Shown here: positions 36,460-44,796 of the stretch, piece after piece
How positions within the stretch are numbered: the first letter of the stretch is position 1
How the letters are laid out: every line of letters begins with the position of its first letter
Assembly (NCBI GenBank): GCA_009917545.1
Contig: QZDW01000019.1
Coordinates: 1-64,000, forward strand
From: a bacterium 1XD42-76
GTDB taxonomy: Bacteria > Bacillota > Clostridia > Lachnospirales > Lachnospiraceae
Reading direction: 5' to 3'
DNA: 64,000 bases
The notes under the pieces: generated by a model
The model's database searches: none
Seen by the model: only the letters and a program-made list of their open reading frames with translations
What the model was told of the DNA's origin: nothing
Position numbers and translations under genes: made by a program

Positions 36460-36972
36460 ATGAAATATGTGATTACCTTCAGCAGCATGTCAGGCAATAC
36501 GGCGGCTCTTGCGGGACGCCTGCACGATCTGCTGCCGGCGGAATCCTGCGTCTATTTTGGAGACCATTCCCAGGAGGTGGCGCAGCTTGACGCAGATCTG
36601 TTTTTTGTCGGCTTCTGGACCGACCGGGGAAGCTGCGACGATAAGACACGCGTATTCTTAAAAAAGCTCGATGGAAAAACTATCGTTCTGTTCGGAACAG
36701 CAGGCTTTGGTCTGGGCGATGATTATTTCCGACAGATACTGGATACAGCAGCCAGAGACATACCGGTCAGCAATACGGTGGTTCCGGGCTTCATGTGCCA
36801 GGGAAAGGTAGGCGCACGGTCACGGGCGCACTTTGAGGCGCTTCTTGCCAGAGAGCCGGAAAATGATACATACAAGAAGGTTCTTGAAGCCTGCAGGGCA
36901 GCAGAAAGCCACCCGGACGATGCGGATTTTAAACGCCTCGATGAGTGGATCAGCCATTTCGACGTTACATAG
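36460..36972 (+). CDS. flavodoxin-family protein
   Basis: The 170-aa product has the flavodoxin FMN-binding start ITFSSMSGNTAALAGRL, then VGFWTDRGSCDDKTRVFL and FGTAGFGLGDDYF. The GFWTD and GTAGFG segments and the MCQGK motif near residue 108 resemble the BilS flavodoxin that works with bilirubin reductase, but no bilR-like gene is in the window. It follows the M42 peptidase by 58 bp and ends before a strong terminator, so it may be the last gene of the flavodiiron operon. Confidence 0.75.
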   Translation: MKYVITFSSMSGNTAALAGRLHDLLPAESCVYFGDHSQEVAQLDADLFFVGFWTDRGSCDDKTRVFLKKLDGKTIVLFGTAGFGLGDDYFRQILDTAARDIPVSNTVVPGFMCQGKVGARSRAHFEALLAREPENDTYKKVLEACRAAESHPDDADFKRLDEWISHFDVT

Positions 36973-37004
36973 GCTGTGATGCAATACGGCATCTGCAGAC
37001 TATA

Positions 37005-37052
37005 ATGCCCCGGCAGTGACGGTAACTCCATATCACTGCCGGGGCATTTTTC
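37005..37052. terminator. strong terminator between convergent genes
   Basis: ATGCCCCGGCAGTGA and TCACTGCCGGGGCAT form a perfect 15-bp stem followed by TTTTTCT on the plus strand. The symmetry lets it serve both the flavodoxin gene and the convergent transporter gene. Confidence 0.9.
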
Positions 37053-37077
37053 TGCCCTCATAGTTCTCCTGCCTTGC

Positions 37078-38379
37078 CTAACGGCTTCCGACGATCTGTA
37101 CCAGGATTCCCCCGGCCGTCAGCATAAGAGCGCCGCAGGAGCGGGTGACAATCTGTGCAAAGGGCAGCAGCTCCATCCGGTGCGCGCTGCTTAAAACCGC
37201 CACATTGCCGGAGCCTCCCATATTGGTGGTACACATTCCGGCAGTGATCGCTGCCTCCAGCGGATAAAAGCCCACAAGCCGGCCCAGAACAGCGGCAGTC
37301 AGGGTAATGACTACCACAATTACGATCACTGACACAAGGTACAGCGGCGTCAGCCTCTCCATAATCGTTCCCAGATCAATCAGCGTAAAACCGATGCCGG
37401 TCAGAGCTGCCGCTGTCCAGCTGTGTATGGCAAACTGCCCCCAGGCTCTGGCCGCGTCCTCCATGTCCGCAGACAGGATTCCGGTTCCCTTCACCAGGAC
37501 TACTGCGATAATCATCCAGGCATACGTCGGCACAACCGGCATAAAATGATGAAGAACCGCGCCAAGCTGATAAAATGCAAAGGCGATCACCATACCGGTC
37601 GCCAGCAGGGCAAATGTTGGCCTCACCGGCTGCGTCTTTTGTACGGGCTTTCCGTCATTTACCAGGACTCCGTTTCCCGTCACTTTCGGATGCTTTCTTC
37701 CGAAATCATTTAACAGTCCCCCGAAAACAATCGCCACACAATTTCCAAGAACCGTAGCCGGAGCCATTTTCGTCAGAACCGACGAAGCTTCCACGCCCAG
37801 CGCCTGGGAATACATGGCGGACAGAGGAACCGTCCCCGCTGTCATACCTCCGCTTGTCATGGGGATCCCCAAATAAAGGATCCCGCCCCAGAATCCTTCC
37901 CCCAGCACAATCCCGCAGAGCCCTGAGGTAAGAATCCCCGCAGCCAGTGAAACAACAGCTACCGGGAGCAGCTTTACCGTTGCCCTGAGAAGCAGATTCC
38001 GGTCAATATTAAACAGGCTGCCCGTAATCAGTGCGGCGATGTAAAAAATGAGAAAGCCGCTGTTATTGACAAAAAAATCAAGTGTTTCCAATGTCTGCTG
38101 CGGCATCAGTCCCAGAGCCCGGACAGCAGCAGCCCCCAGAATACAGATAACCGAGCCGCCGAGATATGTTTTTACCACCGGAATCGTATTGCCGATCCAG
38201 TTTAACCCCTCGCCTGCGACCATCAGCACAAGAAACGCCGGCACCAGGCTTTTGGGCACACATCCGGTCAGCATGCAGACAATCGTCAATCCCAAAAGCA
38301 CCGTGTATACCGGCAACGGAAAACCAAAGATCTTTGGCTGCTTTTCCTTTTTTTCATTCTCAGCAAATGGCTCTTTCAT
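37078..38379 (-). CDS. 2-hydroxycarboxylate transporter (CitS/CitP/MaeN family)
   Basis: The 433-aa product is a secondary transporter for citrate, malate or related 2-hydroxy acids. It has 11 or so hydrophobic segments in two inverted halves, each with the GGxG reentrant motif: MTSGGMTAGTVPL near residue 182 and CTTNMGGSGNVAVL near 395. GGGAGG lies 6 nt before the ATG. It stands alone between the terminator and the GreA-type gene; no citrate lyase or malate enzyme gene adjoins it, so the substrate is open. Confidence 0.9.
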   Translation of the reverse strand: MKEPFAENEKKEKQPKIFGFPLPVYTVLLGLTIVCMLTGCVPKSLVPAFLVLMVAGEGLNWIGNTIPVVKTYLGGSVICILGAAAVRALGLMPQQTLETLDFFVNNSGFLIFYIAALITGSLFNIDRNLLLRATVKLLPVAVVSLAAGILTSGLCGIVLGEGFWGGILYLGIPMTSGGMTAGTVPLSAMYSQALGVEASSVLTKMAPATVLGNCVAIVFGGLLNDFGRKHPKVTGNGVLVNDGKPVQKTQPVRPTFALLATGMVIAFAFYQLGAVLHHFMPVVPTYAWMIIAVVLVKGTGILSADMEDAARAWGQFAIHSWTAAALTGIGFTLIDLGTIMERLTPLYLVSVIVIVVVITLTAAVLGRLVGFYPLEAAITAGMCTTNMGGSGNVAVLSSAHRMELLPFAQIVTRSCGALMLTAGGILVQIVGSR

Positions 38380-38414
38380 ATGTGTTCCTCCCTGTACAGG
38401 CCGCCGGCCCCTGT

Positions 38415-38918
38415 CTAATAGCTTCTCAATGCATCGCTCCCATCGTCCTCTGTCTTTTCAATCCTCTTTATCACCACATCGTATCCGGCCCGCTCATTGA
38501 TCTGGACATGCACGCGGTCGCCGACATGCCGGCCCAGAAGCGCCTTTCCAAGCGGCGATTCCGTGCTGATCAGTCCCTTCAGGGAATTCCCGCGCACGGT
38601 CGTCACTACCTTGTACGTCTCTGTTTCATCCTCATCCTCAAAATATACATCAACCGTGTTGTACAGGCCGACCTCATCCTCGCGGGAATTGTCTGAGATA
38701 ATCCTTGCAGTCTTAATCATCCGCTCCAGGTAGCGGATACGGCTCTCATTTTTATTTTTGTCCCTTTTGGCGGCATAATATTCAAAATTTTCACTCAAAT
38801 CCCCCTGCGCTCTGGCCTCCTTCACCGCCTCGATCGCTTCCTTGCGGACGACCAGCTTCCGATATTCGATCTCGTCCTCCATTTTCTTTATGTCATTCTT
38901 TGTCAGCTCGTTATACAT
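38415..38918 (-). CDS. GreA/GreB-family transcript cleavage factor
   Basis: The 167-aa product rescues backtracked RNA polymerase. It has the N-terminal coiled coil (residues about 1-75, with EARAQGDLSENFEYYAAKRD at the tip, which carries the acidic pair) and the C-terminal FKBP-like domain (ISTESPLGKALLGRHVGDRV). Sequence fits a GreA paralogue rather than GreB. GGAGG precedes the ATG. It is transcribed ahead of the 2-hydroxycarboxylate transporter. Confidence 0.88.
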   Translation of the reverse strand: MYNELTKNDIKKMEDEIEYRKLVVRKEAIEAVKEARAQGDLSENFEYYAAKRDKNKNESRIRYLERMIKTARIISDNSREDEVGLYNTVDVYFEDEDETETYKVVTTVRGNSLKGLISTESPLGKALLGRHVGDRVHVQINERAGYDVVIKRIEKTEDDGSDALRSY

Positions 38919-39059
38919 GTAATTCCTCCATAATGATCAGTCAGTCCTGTGCAGGGCCCCGCTGTCCTGCTTGTCCTGCTATAATCTTAACGCCGGCCGG
39001 CAGAAAATGCAACTGCTGTTTTGCAGCTTTTTATCTCAGATGTTTTGTGGTTTTCCGTC

Positions 39060-39971
39060 TCAGATACCGGGGCTGCCGCTTTCCTCCCGCAGTATGATTC
39101 CCGGCTCCTGGGACAGCTTCTGTCTGCATAGGGAGAGGAGCTGTTCCTGATACGGCGATGCGTCCTGAACACGGTAGAGATAATATAACGTCCTCTGCGG
39201 CGGTCTGATATTCAGTTCATGGATAGAAACCGGTGCGTCCTTTAAAAGCTGCCTGGCAATCGAACGCGGCAGAAACGCCCAGTTGTCCCCGTTTTGTGTA
39301 AAATACTGCAAAAAGCCCATTTCATCCAAATAGACTCTCGGAGTGGCGGCACTGCCGAAAAAATAATTGTGCCACAGATCAAAATTCCGGTCCCACTGCG
39401 TGCGGATCTCCAGCCGCGGATCTAATTCCTCGACCGTCACCTGTTCCGGCAGCTTCAGGTCCTGGCCCACAACCAGACAGAGTTCCTCCTGAAACAGGAT
39501 ATTCGTCCTGACCTGCGAAGAATACATCGGGTCAGTAATAAAAGCAATATCCGCGTTCTTACTGCTGACATACGTGTAGGCATCGCTTGAATGGAGCGTT
39601 GTCACATGAAGGCTGCAGTCCGGATTCTCCTTTATGAAGGTCTGAAACACCGTGGGGAGCATAAATGCCAGCAGGCTACCCACGCTGGCTACGTAAAAGC
39701 TCTTTTCATTTCCCAGAAGAACCTCCTCCTGAGTCTCCCGCCATAACGCCTGCCAGCGGTGGGCCAGGCCGATAAATGCACGTCCCTGCCTCGTCAGCTC
39801 CACATGGCGCACGCCCTTGCTGCGCACAAACAATGGATATCCAAGCTCTTCCTCCAGAGCCCGCACCCGCCGTCCCAGGGCAGGCTGTGTGATATAAAGT
39901 TTTTCTGCAGCCGATGAGAAGCTTCCACACTCTGTAATTTTTAAGAACGCCTCAATCTCAAGAAACGTCAT
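39060..39971 (-). CDS. LysR-family transcriptional regulator
   Basis: The 303-aa product has the LysR winged helix (FLKITECGSFSSAAEKLYIT, QPALGRRVRALEEELGYPLF) and a periplasmic-binding-like effector domain from about residue 90. It is divergent from a small transcription unit at 40035-40280, which carries a 17-codon gene. LysR proteins usually control the divergent unit, so that small RNA may be its target. The effector is unknown. Confidence 0.9.
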   Translation of the reverse strand: MTFLEIEAFLKITECGSFSSAAEKLYITQPALGRRVRALEEELGYPLFVRSKGVRHVELTRQGRAFIGLAHRWQALWRETQEEVLLGNEKSFYVASVGSLLAFMLPTVFQTFIKENPDCSLHVTTLHSSDAYTYVSSKNADIAFITDPMYSSQVRTNILFQEELCLVVGQDLKLPEQVTVEELDPRLEIRTQWDRNFDLWHNYFFGSAATPRVYLDEMGFLQYFTQNGDNWAFLPRSIARQLLKDAPVSIHELNIRPPQRTLYYLYRVQDASPYQEQLLSLCRQKLSQEPGIILREESGSPGI

Positions 39972-40034
39972 TTCCTTCCCTCTCTGTACACAAATTATAA
40001 ATAAATATTAACATTATATCAAAGAAATAAACAT

Positions 40035-40063
40035 TTTACAATTATATTTTCCTGTGTTATAGT
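40035..40063 (+). promoter_or_regulatory. promoter of the small 17-codon gene
   Basis: TTTACA and TATAGT are separated by 17 bp on the plus strand, between the LysR gene and the small gene. Confidence 0.7.
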
Positions 40064-40173
40064 AAGTTCATAAGAAACAATTCCAATCGCCGCGCACGCT
40101 GACTGTGCCAGCTGTATGAAACAGAAACTCTGAGAAATAGAAAGAAACGTTACCACACAAGGAGGTGGCATTG

Positions 40174-40227
40174 ATGATTGAAATTTCTTTAAAAGATTTA
40201 TGGGAAAGTTGTGAGCCGTTAGACTGA
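40174..40227 (+). CDS. 17-aa peptide gene with its own promoter and terminator
   Basis: The frame reads MIEISLKDLWESCEPLD then TGA. AAGGAGGTG lies 6 nt before the ATG, a near-perfect ribosome site, and the frame lies between the promoter at 40035-40063 and the terminator at 40240-40280, with no larger gene downstream on this strand. The peptide is acidic with one Cys and one Trp. It may be a leader peptide that lost its operon, a small protein, or the coding part of a dual-function RNA. No family is recognised. Confidence 0.5.
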   Translation: MIEISLKDLWESCEPLD

Positions 40228-40239
40228 ATGACAGACTGA

Positions 40240-40280
40240 GGGGAGCCTCTGCACCGAAATGCAATGGCTCCCCTTTTGTT
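40240..40280 (+). terminator. terminator of the 17-codon transcript
   Basis: GGGGAGCC and GGCTCCCC form an 8-bp stem with an inner GCA/TGC, followed by TTTTGTTTT, 13 bp after the stop codon. Confidence 0.8.
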
Positions 40281-40347
40281 TTCTGTCTCGTTTTGGCCTC
40301 TCTGCACCTTTGAACCGGGATTGCATCATCGTGCGGATATTTTGTAA

Positions 40348-41100
40348 TCACAGCAGATACACAAAGCAGTTCTCTGTTGACCTCTCCCGGCTAAATCGGT
40401 ATCCAAGTTCTGAAAAATGTTTGATCTCCTCCACGTCCTCAATCTGCTTCCCTGCCATGTAGCGAACCATTGTACCTCTTGCTATTTTGGCGGCAGAAGC
40501 CTTCATTTTCACACGGTTTCCGTCTGTTGTTCCGAAAACACACGTCACAAACCGGGTATCCTCTGACAGATATGGCTCAATACTCCGGCTGTACTCTTTG
40601 GAAGCCAGGTTGACTATCACACGGCTGCCCGCGCTCTCGTCCCGCAGCAGAGCACGGCAGAGCGAATCGCCCCAAAAATCATAAAGATCCTTTTTGCTGT
40701 TCATCGAAAGCCTGGCCTGCATTTCCAGACGGTAAGGAGTGATACGGTCATCCGGTCTCAAAATCCCGTAAAAGCCGCTCAGGATACGCAGATGTGTTTT
40801 CACATACTCCCACTGTTCATATGAAAATACCTTTGGCGCCATCGACTGAAACTGAATCCCTACGTAGGAGAGCAGAGCAGGTGTGGCGGCACGCTCCAGG
40901 CACATCTCCTGATAGCGCAGGTAATTCTGGCGGGTGATCTGAGCGTTCGCCCGGAACAGCTTCCCGAGTTCCCCCTCTTCCATTGCCTTTAATGCCTCAT
41001 ATAAAAGCTTCGTCTGTTCCAAAAGCTCCGGATACGCCCCTGGCGCAAACAAGTCCTGGCATTCCTCCATCCGCTTTGCAGGCGAAATAATAATTTTCAT
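40348..41100 (-). CDS. yaaA: YaaA/DUF328 peroxide stress protein
   Basis: The 250-aa product belongs to the YaaA (DUF328/UPF0246) family, which lowers free iron and DNA damage under peroxide stress in E. coli. Seen: MKIIISPAKRM at the start, SYVGIQFQSM, ILSGFYGILRPDDRITPYRL and LASKEYSRSIEP near residue 168. ATG at 41100 has GAGG 6 nt upstream. It stands alone, convergent with the small transcript. Confidence 0.88.
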   Translation of the reverse strand: MKIIISPAKRMEECQDLFAPGAYPELLEQTKLLYEALKAMEEGELGKLFRANAQITRQNYLRYQEMCLERAATPALLSYVGIQFQSMAPKVFSYEQWEYVKTHLRILSGFYGILRPDDRITPYRLEMQARLSMNSKKDLYDFWGDSLCRALLRDESAGSRVIVNLASKEYSRSIEPYLSEDTRFVTCVFGTTDGNRVKMKASAAKIARGTMVRYMAGKQIEDVEEIKHFSELGYRFSRERSTENCFVYLL

Positions 41101-41295
41101 CTGTTTCCTCCCCGCTTCTTGCACATTTTTCCATTATCCTATATAATACAAGTAAGCATTACATTTTGTCAAATTTTGGCTGTTACGTACCGCACCAGTC
41201 AGATTCTGCTTTTCGCTGATCTCCCCCGTCATATCCTGCTGTATGATGACGGCCTGGACCAGACGTGAAATGCAAACGGAAAGGGGTAGTTACAA

Positions 41296-41937
41296 ATGAA
41301 GGTATTAATCACAGGCTTCGACCCGTTCGGCGGCGAATCCATCAATCCGGCCTGGGAGGCTGTCAAGCTGCTTCCTGATGAGATCGCCGGGGCCCAGATC
41401 GTAAAATTGCAGATTCCCACCGTCGTCAACAAATCCATTCAGAAAATCTACGACAGCATATGTGCCGAGAAGCCGGATATCGTGCTCAGCATCGGCCAGG
41501 CCGGAGGACGGTTCGCCGTCACACCGGAGCGCGTGGCAATCAATATCACCGATGCAAGGATTCCGGACAATGAGGGCAACCAGCCAATCGACGTCCCCAT
41601 CTTCGAGGACGGAGACGCGGCATATTTCAGCAATCTTCCCGTAAAGGCAATGGTACAGGCCATCAAAGACGCCGGATATCCTTCCGTTCTCTCCAACACG
41701 GCAGGGACATATATCTGCAACCACGTTATGTACGGTATCCTCTACTACATAAAGAAGGAATTCCCGAATATCCGCGGCGGCTTTATCCACGTCCCCTATG
41801 CGGCATCTCAGGTTGTTAATAAACCCGCGACGCCTTCCATGTCGCTCGCCGACATCGCTGCCTCAATCGAGGCTGCCGTAAAGGCTGCTGTGGAAAACCA
41901 GACGGACATCAAGGCCGTCGGCGGTGAGATTCATTAA
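41296..41937 (+). CDS. pcp: pyrrolidone-carboxylate peptidase (pyroglutamyl peptidase I)
   Basis: The 213-aa cysteine peptidase removes N-terminal pyroglutamate. Seen: [20 protein letters not shown], the catalytic Glu in TPERVAINI near residue 80, the Cys in [14 protein letters not shown] near 143, and the His in GGFIHVPYA near 167. The full catalytic triad is present and length is usual. AAGGGG lies about 9 nt before the ATG. Confidence 0.93.
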   Translation: MKVLITGFDPFGGESINPAWEAVKLLPDEIAGAQIVKLQIPTVVNKSIQKIYDSICAEKPDIVLSIGQAGGRFAVTPERVAINITDARIPDNEGNQPIDVPIFEDGDAAYFSNLPVKAMVQAIKDAGYPSVLSNTAGTYICNHVMYGILYYIKKEFPNIRGGFIHVPYAASQVVNKPATPSMSLADIAASIEAAVKAAVENQTDIKAVGGEIH

Positions 41938-41993
41938 CAAAGGACCGTTTTCAGGCTGCCCTATGGGTGCATAAGGATTTCAGGCAAGCGTTC

Positions 41994-42090
41994 AGGGCTG
42001 TTGCGAAATGCTGCTGTTATATAATAGATAGATGATACCCTGCGATTTTAAGTGCTATATATTGCGGGACGCCGCCATTTTGCAACGCCT
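41994..42090. repeat. palindromic MITE-like element, degenerate copy
   Basis: The left end AGGGCTGTTGCGAAATG is mirrored at the right by CATTTTGCAACGCCT, with further pairing inward (TTATATAATA and TATATATT). The ends resemble the element at 44504-44606. Ends of the GGGCTGT(C/T)G type are known from IS1182-like and related insertion sequences, so this is probably a non-autonomous remnant. Confidence 0.5.
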
Positions 42091-42144
42091 CTGCCTGATT
42101 GTGTTATTTTCTGCCGCTTTTATAGCCGCATAAGAATATTCCAT

Positions 42145-42300
42145 TTAACTCTTTCTGCGGATCTGAATCAGGCGCAAAAGATCCTGATACAGCGGTCCCT
42201 TATCTTCCAGATCCATCATCAGCCATCTCTGTCCATTTCCTTCTTCGCATTGGCGATACGTATCCTGATCTGAGGCTTTATTGATCTTTAATCGTTTCTC
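42145..42300 (-). pseudogene. C-terminal remnant of an unidentified gene
   Basis: On the minus strand the frame reads NGQRWLMMDLEDKGPLYQDL then LRLIQIRRKS and a stop at 42145. It is strongly protein-like but has no start, and the frame is closed upstream near 42305. The source protein is not recognised. The rest of the gap between pcp and the MerR gene holds the MITE-like element, a terminator and a G11 run. Confidence 0.35.
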
Positions 42301-42471
42301 CCTGCATCATCGCAGGATACCAGGGGTAAAAGATCAAATATTGTCAATACCCCTTTACACATTTCTTCACAGAGCCTTTCAGGCTGCCTGTTCTCCTGAG
42401 TCATAATCAATGACCTCCATGTTCACTTCTTTTTTATAAATCCGTAAAGTCGAAGTGTCAAGTATTTTTAT

Positions 42472-42512
42472 AAAAAGTCCCCGCTTCCGGCGTGGGAACC
42501 GGTAAGCGGGGG
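42472..42512 (-). terminator. terminator of the MerR gene
   Basis: On the minus strand CCCCGCTTACCGG and CCGGAAGCGGGG pair and are followed by ACTTTTTAT, 40 bp after the MerR stop. An 11-G run (42533-42543 on the plus strand) lies between the stop and the stem. Confidence 0.8.
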
Positions 42513-42552
42513 CCATTTACAATAGCCTTCTTGGGGGGGGGGGATATGAGAC

Positions 42553-43356
42553 CTACTTCCTGCGAATCGGAAAATAGACTTCTGTTTCCCAGTCCTCCGG
42601 GGACGGGGCATTGAACTGCGTCTTGATATAGAGATCAAACGGCGCTCCTGCCATTTCATACCCATTCTCAGCAATCCATGAAACAATGGCGCCGTACGCC
42701 TCCGAGAGCGTAGAATATCCTCCGTGGTGAACGGCCATCGCGCACTCGCAGGGTTCCAAAATCGTGTCCGCCTTATCGCCCTCCCGAATCCCGATAAAGA
42801 CTTCGATATCAGAGGATTCCTGGTTGAACTCCTCATCATGGTATCTTGCGCCATTTAATCCGGTCGGCGTGACCGTCTCCTTTTTCACACGCTCAAACAG
42901 CATTCCATAATATTTACCGAATTCGTCTACGCCCATCATGGCGCGTTTTGACAGAATATTCATTGCCGGAGATTTTCTGATTTCAACTGTGTAGCCCTTT
43001 TGATACATCATAATATCACCTGTCCTTTCAAAGATTGAAATGTGCGCCTGAAGCTCATTCAGGATAGCCGCCGCTTCCTGCTGCTCCTGCCTCAGCCTGT
43101 CCCGCTGCTGCCGCAGCGCTTTTACGAGCTCGTTGTGATCGGAAACGGTAATCAGATGCTGGATCTCCCCCAGGGAAAAGCCATAACGCTTCAGGCGCTG
43201 GATATAATTCATCGTGTCAATCTGCTCCATCCTGTAATGGCGGTAGCCTGTGAAGCGGTCCACCTCTGCCGGCGTGAGCAGACCGATTCTGTCGTAATGA
43301 TGGAGCGTCTTAACGCTGACCTGGCATATTTTTGAAAATTCCCCGATTTGCAGCAT
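42553..43356 (-). CDS. MerR-family regulator with GyrI-like effector domain
   Basis: The 267-aa product has the MerR winged helix (MLQIGEFSKICQVSVKTLHH, YDRIGLLTPAEVDRFTGYRH), a coiled-coil linker (residues about 80-115) and a C-terminal GyrI/effector-binding domain of the BmrR class, with VFIGIREGDKADT and YEMAGAPFDLYIKTQFN. Such regulators sense small hydrophobic molecules and usually activate an efflux pump; none is next to it. ATG at 43356 has AAGGAGG 9 nt upstream. It is divergent from the GNAT gene. Confidence 0.88.
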   Translation of the reverse strand: MLQIGEFSKICQVSVKTLHHYDRIGLLTPAEVDRFTGYRHYRMEQIDTMNYIQRLKRYGFSLGEIQHLITVSDHNELVKALRQQRDRLRQEQQEAAAILNELQAHISIFERTGDIMMYQKGYTVEIRKSPAMNILSKRAMMGVDEFGKYYGMLFERVKKETVTPTGLNGARYHDEEFNQESSDIEVFIGIREGDKADTILEPCECAMAVHHGGYSTLSEAYGAIVSWIAENGYEMAGAPFDLYIKTQFNAPSPEDWETEVYFPIRRK

Positions 43357-43551
43357 GTTCTCATACCTCCTTCTGTGATAATTGATTCGAATCTGCAATC
43401 AGTTTACCTCCTGACCCAGGGGGAGAGTCAATCCTTTTTTTCAGAATGTCATTTATAAGGTACACTGGAACATACCGGTAAAAAGTACTGGAGGAATTGC
43501 CGGAAATGGTGTAAGATAAAGTATCTGACCGGCATACAGAAAGGAGGCACA

Positions 43552-44034
43552 ATGAAACAGATCATCGCCTATGAAATGCAGTATACAGAAGATGGGAAAA
43601 TACTCCCCGCTGAGCATCTTCCCATGATACCGTTTCATATGAAATATTACCCACAATATGAGTCCATCTACAATGAATGTTTTTATGAAATGCGAAGGGC
43701 TCTTGACATCCGTCCATACAACTTTTATTCAGATCCCGGGCAGTTAAAGGAAAAGGCAGATGACATTTTCCTCCTGCTGGAACATGACAGGATCATTGGA
43801 GGTGTCGGCTGTTACGGAACGGAAATTGACGATCTGATCGTAAACAAGGCGTATCAGAACCAGGGATACGGAAAACGGCTGCTCGGGTGGGCCATTCGTC
43901 ACATCCGCGCAAAAAAGGATGCGCCCATCACGCTCCATGTCGCTGACTGGAATCAGCACGCCTTAAACATGTATCAGGCTGCCGGATTCGTTGTTACAAA
44001 AACAGAACATCATGAAATCACCCCCCATCCCTGA
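43552..44034 (+). CDS. GNAT-family N-acetyltransferase
   Basis: The 160-aa product has the acetyl-CoA-binding core of the GNAT fold: IDDLIVNKAYQNQGYGKRLL gives the Q/R-x-x-G-x-G/A loop near residue 104, followed by LHVADWNQHALNMYQAAGFV, the usual motif B. The first 45 residues are less typical. AAAGGAGG precedes the ATG. It is divergent from the MerR regulator, which could control it. The substrate is unknown. Confidence 0.88.
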   Translation: MKQIIAYEMQYTEDGKILPAEHLPMIPFHMKYYPQYESIYNECFYEMRRALDIRPYNFYSDPGQLKEKADDIFLLLEHDRIIGGVGCYGTEIDDLIVNKAYQNQGYGKRLLGWAIRHIRAKKDAPITLHVADWNQHALNMYQAAGFVVTKTEHHEITPHP

Positions 44035-44081
44035 TTCCGTCAGCGTGAACCCCATCACCACACACCGGAGGATTCTGCTAC

Positions 44082-44505
44082 GTGAAAAAAAGCCCAACAT
44101 TTGCCGAACAAGTATTATAATTTAATGATAAACTCTCGCAGGAATCCCTTTGCGTACCAGAGGCTTTCGGGTTATCAATCCGTCTTCCTCCGGTTTCTGT
44201 ACGATGTTATGAAGGCATATGGCGGCTGTGGAAAATTTTATGCAGACTTTTACATGAATTTCGTCTGTCCGCTTGGTCTTATCAGAATCAATTCCAAAGG
44301 GAAAGAAGTGAGCTGTAACTACTATGAATACAGGGCCTCGCAGGAACTTCTATATCCTTTTATAGCGAATGCAATTCGCAGTCAAATCAAATTCGGAATC
44401 GACTGTTCCATATGTTATTGTATTGGAAGTGGGGAAAACTATAAATGGATTTCGCAGCCACCCTGTCCAAAATTAATCCCGAGAACGCATATCACGCATT
44501 ATAAA
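44082..44505 (+). pseudogene. decayed uracil-DNA-glycosylase-like (SMUG2/DUF4918) gene
   Basis: A GTG start after CGGAGG gives KKSPTFAEQVL, then TAA; reading on in that frame gives FNDKLSQESL. A second frame gives FLYDVMKAYGGCGKFYADFY, then CPLGLIRINSKGKEVSCNYYE and CYCIGSGENYKWI. I recognise these as parts of the DUF4918/SMUG2-like uracil glycosylase family. The middle, which should hold the GINPGR-type active-site motif, is missing between the two parts. A stop, a frame change and an internal deletion make it non-functional. It ends at the MITE-like palindrome. Confidence 0.6.
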
Positions 44506-44606
44506 GGGGCTGTCGGAAAATGGCTGTCCACTTACAATATATGCTGTGACACGTTGGAATGCACAACCATATATTGTATATCGACAGCATTTCCTGACAG
44601 CCCCCT
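44504..44606. repeat. palindromic MITE-like element, well-preserved copy
   Basis: GGGGCTGTCGGAAAATGGCT at the left is mirrored by GACAGCATTTCCTGACAGCC at the right, and an inner pair (ACAATATATG/CATATATTGT) extends the fold over nearly the whole 100 bp. A T-run follows, so it may also act as a terminator. The ends match those of IS1182-type elements as I remember them and of the copy at 41994-42090. Confidence 0.6.
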
Positions 44607-44796
44607 TTTCTTTCTGATCTCATCTTTCCGGAGCATCATTGTATGGATCCCGAAGTAAATCACACCTGTTATTCGGTATCAGGCTTGCGTTTACAAAACG
44701 AACGCGCGTCTGTAATGCGATGGGCTTTGCAAACATCCGGAAGACGTCAATAACAGTTCGGGTTGCCTGGGGATCCGTGCGATAATGTACTGAAGA

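Noticed and set aside
40019-40351. Open frame of 110 codons antisense to the 17-codon gene
   Set aside because: It runs through a promoter and a terminator and has no protein-like features.
42533-42543. Run of 11 G as a phase-variation switch
   Set aside because: It lies after the MerR stop codon and before its terminator, so slippage would not alter a protein; a similar C10 run at 51926-51935 lies outside coding sequence as well.
44620-44796. Frame of the giant surface-protein gene stays open for about 58 codons past its stop
   Set aside because: Protein-like in places, but there is no start codon with a ribosome site and no recognised family, so it was not listed as a gene.
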